From NCBI RefSeq assembly GCF_001815985.1, contig NZ_KV823578.1, forward strand, positions 81,633 to 145,632: DNA of 64,000 nt, read 5' to 3'. The notes below the pieces were generated by a model, which did not search any database, was not told where the DNA came from, and was given only the letters and a program-made list of their open reading frames with translations. The DNA is from Corynebacterium sp. HMSC27B11. GTDB taxonomy: Bacteria; Actinomycetota; Actinomycetes; Mycobacteriales; Mycobacteriaceae. Shown piece by piece: positions 56,858 to 64,000 of the stretch; position 1 is the first letter of the stretch; the number at the start of each line of letters is the position of its first letter. The position numbers and the translations under genes were made by a program.

Positions 56858-58078
56858 TCAGTGCGTTTCGGTCGCGAAGCGCTCCCAGCGGCACGCCTCG
56901 AGGCTCACCCCGGCCGCCTTTGCGGCCTCGCCCAACGCCGCATCGCCATCACCAGCGGTGAGCCCCAGGTGTGCCGTCACCTTAGCGCCCAGTGCAGACA
57001 ACAGAATGCCGTGCCGGAAGTATCCCGCCGAGATGACCACATTCCCGCTGGTCTTGCCGATCAGGGGTAGGTCGTCGGGAGTGCCTGGGCGTTCCCCGGC
57101 GAGCGCCTCGATGAATTCGCAGTCCTCGATTCCCGGCACCACGCGGATGGCGTCGCGCAGCAGGGTGTAGACCCCGTCGGCAGCGGGTGCCCGACGTTCG
57201 TCCTCCCGTGTCGTCGCGCCCACGGCGATCGTGCCGTCGGTGCGGGGGATGACGTAGATTGGCCGATCCTCGAAGAAACCCCGGATCACGCGCTCCACCG
57301 GGGCGGGCCGGCCTTCGGGGACCCCGAGGCGGATCAGGTCCCCGCGCACGGGCCGCACCGGCAGGGCAGGGGCGCCCTCGAGCGTTGCTGCCCCCACGCC
57401 GTTACAGACGTAGACGCTCCCGCTCACGTCCACTGCCGTGTTGTCGGCGAGACGCACTGCGGTGCACCTGCTGGCCTGTTCTGCGTTGCCGAGGTCGGTG
57501 TGAGCCCCCGCCGCATCGCTGCCGTGCACCAGCCCGGTCGCTTCCTGCTCCAGGAAGGCCGCGCCCTTCTTTTTCAGGACGTCGACGGCCGCAGCGCAGT
57601 ACAACCGGGGGTTGACTTGATGGTCGCCGGGGATCTCCACGGCGCCAGCGAGCTGCGGGTGCAGTCCAGGTTCAAGCTTGCGGGCTTGACGCACGGGCAG
57701 TCGGGTGGCCGTCATCCCGTGGGATCGCTGGTGTTCCAGCAATTCAGCGAGGTGGGTGGCGTCGGCGCGGTCAGCAGCGACGACGAGCGTGGATTCCTCT
57801 CGGTAGCCGGTGGGCAAATCGGTGACGGACTCGACAGCTTCGCGCAGCGCCGGCCACAGCTCGGCGGCGCGGATCATCAGGGGGTAGAGCTCCTCCTGCC
57901 CGTACTGCACCTCGGCGACGGGGGCAAGCATGCCACCCGCGACCCACGAGGCACCGCTGATCGGTGCTGGGTCGATGATCGCGATGTCTGCGGCGGGCAC
58001 CCCGGCTTGGGTTAGTTCCACGGCGGTGCTGAGACCAATTATCCCGGCGCCGATAATCACATGCTCGTAGCTGCTCAA
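56858..58078 (-). CDS. thiO: Glycine oxidase ThiO
   Basis: This 406-residue FAD enzyme oxidises glycine to the dehydroglycine used by ThiG. The dinucleotide motif is VIIGAGIIGLSTAVEL, with GASWVAGGMLAP, and the C-terminal part reads GTIAVGATTRED and LPLIGKTSGNVVISAGYFRHG. The start is probably the TTG at 58078 (MSSYEHVIIG), which places the FAD motif right at the N-terminus. Starts further upstream would add unrelated residues. The ribosome site is weak. Confidence 0.87.
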   Translation of the reverse strand: MSSYEHVIIGAGIIGLSTAVELTQAGVPAADIAIIDPAPISGASWVAGGMLAPVAEVQYGQEELYPLMIRAAELWPALREAVESVTDLPTGYREESTLVVAADRADATHLAELLEHQRSHGMTATRLPVRQARKLEPGLHPQLAGAVEIPGDHQVNPRLYCAAAVDVLKKKGAAFLEQEATGLVHGSDAAGAHTDLGNAEQASRCTAVRLADNTAVDVSGSVYVCNGVGAATLEGAPALPVRPVRGDLIRLGVPEGRPAPVERVIRGFFEDRPIYVIPRTDGTIAVGATTREDERRAPAADGVYTLLRDAIRVVPGIEDCEFIEALAGERPGTPDDLPLIGKTSGNVVISAGYFRHGILLSALGAKVTAHLGLTAGDGDAALGEAAKAAGVSLEACRWERFATETH

Positions 58079-58190
58079 GGTCTTGTTCTTTCTAGTGGTG
58101 CGCTCGCGCCACGAATTGGGTGGGCTGCGGAACTGCGACCCACGGTCTGCGGTATTGATTCTCGGATAATGGGCAAGGTATGCGTCCGCC

Positions 58191-59357
58191 TCATGTGCGG
58201 TTGAGGTAGCCGGTTCGGATCTGCCAGCTGCGCAGCAGCGCGGCGGCCACCGCGATGGCGGACAAAACGGCGAAGGGGAGCGAAGGGCCCACTCGTGGCT
58301 CAAGAACCTGCATCAGCGGTGGCAGGGCGAAGCCCACGTAGGTCGCGACGTAGTAGGCCCCGAGGATACGGCCACGGTGGGAGGCCGGGGAGTAGGCGTT
58401 GACGTCCAGCAGACCGTCGCGCAGGCACAGGCCATAGCCGAGCCCGAGCAGCACGGTGGCCAGGAAGAACAGCGGCAGCGAGGGAGCCGCGCCACCGAGG
58501 GCGACGACGAGGAAGCCGGCCCCTGCGCACAGGATCCCGACGATCCCGGAGCACGGACCCCAGGCCCAGCGGCGCCCTGCCGCCTGGACCGCCAGTCCTG
58601 TGCCGAAGCCGACCGCTGCCGCGATGCCAGGCAGGAACACCCCGGTCTCGAAGTACTCGGCCACCCGCGCGGCAAGCCCCACGAAGGCGGTGGTGATCGC
58701 CGCGAAAACCCACATCGCCACCGGCACCGAGGTCGCCAGCGCCTTGCGGGGCGAGGCGCTCGGATCAACCTGCGGATCCTCCGCCACTGCCAGGATCTGG
58801 CGGGGCATGTCACCAGTGCGCAGTGAGAACACCACGGCCGCGAGCGAGGCGATGATGCTCAGCACAAAAGGCAGCCAGAGTGGCGAGAATGCGAACTCGG
58901 CGAGCCCGGAGATCACCGGCCCCAGCGCGAAGCCGGAGGTGAGAACGATACCGGCCAGCGTGGAGCCCGCGGGCCCATTCAGCCGCGCAGCCCACGCGGT
59001 GCCCGCGCTAACCACCAGGCCCACGCCCAGCCCCACGATGAAGCGACCAGTGAGTAGCCCAGGCGCTCCGTGGAAGAGCATGAGGATGCTATTGCCAACC
59101 ACCGCGATGAGCGATCCCGCCAATGCCACCAGGCGCCCGCCGAAGCGGTCGGCCAGCGCACCGCCGATGAGGAGGCTCGGCACCAAACCCAGCGCGTAGA
59201 TCCCATAGGCGCCGTTGACCAGCAGCGGGGACAAGTTGAGCTGCTCCCGCAGCGCCACGAGTACGGACGCGAAGTGATTCGCCGACCAGCCCGCGGTGAG
59301 CAGGAGGGCTGCGACGCTGATAAAAACTCTCCGCGCGCTCGTTCCGGGTGTGCTCAT
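58191..59357 (-). CDS. MFS transporter inside the thiamine operon
   Basis: This is a 388-residue major-facilitator carrier with twelve predicted helices. MFS motif A is visible as GGALADRFGGRLVAL between helices 2 and 3. It starts 9 nt after thiE and is followed by thiO on the same strand, behind the TPP riboswitch of thiC. That context suggests it moves thiamine, a pyrimidine or thiazole precursor, or exports a related compound. The family itself does not reveal the substrate, and other MFS drug exporters look similar. Confidence 0.82.
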   Translation of the reverse strand: MSTPGTSARRVFISVAALLLTAGWSANHFASVLVALREQLNLSPLLVNGAYGIYALGLVPSLLIGGALADRFGGRLVALAGSLIAVVGNSILMLFHGAPGLLTGRFIVGLGVGLVVSAGTAWAARLNGPAGSTLAGIVLTSGFALGPVISGLAEFAFSPLWLPFVLSIIASLAAVVFSLRTGDMPRQILAVAEDPQVDPSASPRKALATSVPVAMWVFAAITTAFVGLAARVAEYFETGVFLPGIAAAVGFGTGLAVQAAGRRWAWGPCSGIVGILCAGAGFLVVALGGAAPSLPLFFLATVLLGLGYGLCLRDGLLDVNAYSPASHRGRILGAYYVATYVGFALPPLMQVLEPRVGPSLPFAVLSAIAVAAALLRSWQIRTGYLNRT

Positions 59358-59366
59358 AGGCCCTAT

Positions 59367-62036
<2,670 letters not shown>

Positions 62037-62200
62037 CGGTACGAACCCACCATAGCGAACGCTTCGGACACGCAAATAATGAATGAACACGGGCCCGAAA
62101 TTGAGGGGAGGGCGGCGTCCTAAAACAACAGCAATGAACACAGGGGAGAGGGCAGAAAGCGGGTAGGGGTAGCCAAGCGAACGGGAGGAAAAGATGTCGC

Positions 62201-62206
62201 TACAAT
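62201..62206 (+). promoter_or_regulatory. -10 box, probable leaderless promoter of the Trm112-like gene
   Basis: TACAAT lies 7 nt before the ATG at 62214. This favours that start over the ATG at 62205. Confidence 0.45.
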
Positions 62207-62213
62207 GAGACGC

Positions 62214-62387
62214 ATGATTGATCCGAAGCTTCTGGAGATCCTCGCCTGCCCGCAAGACAAGCAGCCGCTGGAGGATCACGGCGACTATCTGGTGAACCCG
62301 CGGCTGGGACGTGCCTATCCGGTCTCCGATGGCATCCCGGTTCTGCTCACCGATGAGGCGGTCGACTGGCCGCTGGCAGAAGCTTAA
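62214..62387 (+). CDS. Trm112-family zinc-ribbon-like protein
   Basis: This 57-residue protein begins MIDPKLLEILACPQDKQPLE. The C-terminal half matches the Trm112/YcaR family, with GRAYPVSDGIPVLL. Only one Cys of the usual zinc pairs is kept, so metal binding is doubtful. Family members activate methyltransferases or have unknown roles in bacteria. It sits 32 nt before tyrS and may be co-transcribed. Confidence 0.85.
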   Translation: MIDPKLLEILACPQDKQPLEDHGDYLVNPRLGRAYPVSDGIPVLLTDEAVDWPLAEA

Positions 62388-62419
62388 AAACGATCACACA
62401 TCTTTGACTGAGGAAAGAC

Positions 62420-63730
62420 ATGTCTAACGAGACGATTCAAAACTCCAACCTGGTTGACGAGCTGCAGTGGCGCGGGCTGATCGCCGACTCCACCGACCTT
62501 GATGAACTTCGCGAGCAGCTGAAGAACCCGACCGCGGTCTACTGCGGCTTCGACCCGACGGGCGATTCCCTCCACGCCGGCCACCTCGTGCCGCTGCTCC
62601 TGCTGCGTCGCTTCCAGCTGGCCGGGCACAAGGCTTTCGCCCTGGCGGGTGGTGCCACCGGCATGATCGGCGACCCACGCGACGTGGGCGAGCGCTCCAT
62701 GCTGACCGAGGAGCAGGTCGCCGAGAACGTGGAGCACATCAAGAAGCAGCTGCGCGCTTTCCTCCTCTTCGAGGGAAGTGCTGAGCTCGAGGAGTCGGGC
62801 AAGGACCTGCACCCCGCGACGTTGGTCAATAACGCTGACTGGATCGGCAACATGTCCGTCATCCACTTCCTGCGCGACCTGGGCAAGAATTTCTCGCTGA
62901 ACACGATGCTTTCCCGTGACACCGTGAAGCGTCGCCTCGCTGCCGACGGCATCTCCTACACCGAGTTCTCATACATGCTGCTGCAGGCGAATGACTTCGT
63001 TCACCTGCACCGCGAGCACGACGTCTGCGTGCAGGTCGGTGGCTCCGATCAGTGGGGCAACATCGTCTCCGGTGTGGATCTTGTCCGTCGTATGGACGGG
63101 GATTCTGTCCACGGCCTGACGGTTCCGCTGGTCACGGACTCTGAGGGTAAGAAGTTCGGCAAGTCCACGGGTGGCGGCAACCTGTGGCTCGATCCGGAGC
63201 TGACGAGCCCGTACAGCTGGTACCAGTACTTCTTCAACACCGCCGACGCCGACGTGGTGAAGTTCCTCCGCATGTTCACCTTCCTGGACCGCGAGGAGAT
63301 CGACCGCCTTGCTGTGGAGGTCGCCGAGCGCCCGTTCAAGCGGGAGGCGCAGCGCGTTCTCGCCCAGGAGATGACGGCGCTGGTTCACGGTGAGGACGCC
63401 GTCGGCAAGGTCGAGCTGGCTGCCCAGGCACTGTTCGGTCGCGCTGATCTGAGCGACCTCGACGAGCAGACTCTTGCCGCAGCTCTGCAGGAGACGACGG
63501 TCGCGGAGGGTGCTGTTGGTGCAAGCCTCGTCGAGCTGCTCGTCGCCGCTGGTCTGGAGAAGTCCAATGGTGCGGCCCGCCGAACCATTAAGGAGGGCGG
63601 TGCGTACGTAAATAACGAGCGCATCGACGACGCCGAGTGGACCGTCTCTGCGGAGGACCTTCTGGTTGGCGGTTGGCTGGTGCTGCGTAAGGGGAAGAAG
63701 AACTTCGCCGGCGCGAAGATCAGCTCCTAG
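62420..63730 (+). CDS. tyrS: Tyrosyl-tRNA synthetase
   Basis: This 436-residue class I synthetase has HIGH as HAGH (52-55) in [16 protein letters not shown] and KMSKS as KFGKS in [13 protein letters not shown]. The tyrosine pocket [20 protein letters not shown] is intact. A C-terminal S4 RNA-binding domain ([18 protein letters not shown]) is present. The ATG has GAGGAAAG before it. Confidence 0.97.
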   Translation: MSNETIQNSNLVDELQWRGLIADSTDLDELREQLKNPTAVYCGFDPTGDSLHAGHLVPLLLLRRFQLAGHKAFALAGGATGMIGDPRDVGERSMLTEEQVAENVEHIKKQLRAFLLFEGSAELEESGKDLHPATLVNNADWIGNMSVIHFLRDLGKNFSLNTMLSRDTVKRRLAADGISYTEFSYMLLQANDFVHLHREHDVCVQVGGSDQWGNIVSGVDLVRRMDGDSVHGLTVPLVTDSEGKKFGKSTGGGNLWLDPELTSPYSWYQYFFNTADADVVKFLRMFTFLDREEIDRLAVEVAERPFKREAQRVLAQEMTALVHGEDAVGKVELAAQALFGRADLSDLDEQTLAAALQETTVAEGAVGASLVELLVAAGLEKSNGAARRTIKEGGAYVNNERIDDAEWTVSAEDLLVGGWLVLRKGKKNFAGAKISS

Positions 63731-63778
63731 GCGAGCAGCGCTGCGCCGCACCAGGTGTAAGCGCCGAAGCTGTTGAAC

Positions 63779-63816
63779 AAACCCGGGCATCGTTGACCAT
63801 AACGATGCCCGGGTTT
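63779..63816 (+). terminator. tyrS terminator
   Basis: A 15-bp perfect stem, AACCCGGGCATCGTT and its complement, with a 6-nt loop, ends in TTT. Confidence 0.85.
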
Positions 63817-63835
63817 CCTGCTTCTACCTGGGGTT

Positions 63836-64000
63836 TTGTGTTTGTTGTGGGGTGTGTGTAAATTATTGATCTGCAAGGCCGCCGGCGCTGATGCCGGGTG
63901 GTTGGGTTCCCCTTGGGTCTTGTTTCCTTATCACCAAGCTTTGGTGAACGCCAAGTGATCGTGAGTTTTTCTCCGGTTTGCTTCTGGTTCATGTGGGTGA
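63836..64000 (+). promoter_or_regulatory. Promoter and leader of the next unit (possibly an rRNA operon)
   Basis: TTGTGT (63836-63841) and TAAATT (63859-63864) are 17 nt apart. The following 130 bases are non-coding, G/T-rich, and contain the inverted repeat CACCAA-GCT-TTGGTG at 63932-63946. A long structured non-coding leader after tyrS could belong to an rRNA operon, but no 16S sequence is reached. Confidence 0.35.

Noticed and set aside
63720..63992. 90-residue minus-strand frame after tyrS
   Set aside because: It crosses the tyrS terminator and a clear promoter, and the product is low complexity without any motif.

Overview
The window is a stretch of a high-GC actinobacterial chromosome, most likely Corynebacterium. 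It carries DtxR-like iron boxes, a UvrA/UvrB/PolA/RpsA block and an argCJBDFRGH run in the order known from Mycobacterium tuberculosis (about Rv1629 to Rv1659), and an htdX-fabG4-fadA2 lipid cluster (Rv0241c to Rv0243 in that species). The species cannot be fixed from the sequence alone. Coding density is high and no intergenic gap exceeds 300 bases. No prophage, insertion sequence, CRISPR array or obvious genomic island was seen.

Layout. 1-3.5 kb: start of a DUF4921-like gene, an acidic unknown protein and a polar amino-acid ABC transporter. 3.5-7.5 kb: ogt, a glutaminase-STAS fusion and a GT87-type membrane mannosyltransferase in an overlapping operon, then a TauE/SafE exporter. 7.5-15 kb, metal uptake: feoA-feoB-feoC-like under two DtxR-like boxes, a quinone-type oxidoreductase, and a zinc ABC operon preceded by a Zur-like and a DtxR-like box. 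15-22 kb: an odd short tRNA, polA, a DUF368 permease, an isopropylmalate-dehydrogenase-family enzyme, rpsA, a 50-residue membrane peptide and DUF421. 22.7-26.7 kb: htdX-fabG4 and divergent fadA2. 26.7-39 kb: a wrecked DUF4185 gene, coaE, uvrB, a stress protein, a CAP-domain surface protein, a HelD-like RNA polymerase motor behind a DoxX gene, an MBL hydrolase and uvrA. 39-45 kb: infC-rpmI-rplT, an rRNA methyltransferase and pheST. 45-54 kb: the complete arginine pathway. 54-62 kb: a thiamine operon on the minus strand (thiC-thiE-MFS-thiO-thiS-thiG-thiF) behind a TPP riboswitch. 62-64 kb: a Trm112-like protein, tyrS and the leader of the next transcription unit.

Many genes have a TANNNT -10 box only 6-8 nt before the start codon, the pattern of leaderless transcripts. 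Most of the window is conserved housekeeping DNA. The less ordinary points are the AUC start and structured leader of infC, the class I-sized tRNA with a CAA anticodon, the dual Zur/DtxR control region, the MFS carrier inside the thiamine operon, the leaderless 50-residue membrane peptide, and short tandem repeats that begin at stop codons. I did not find a convincing wholly new multi-gene system.
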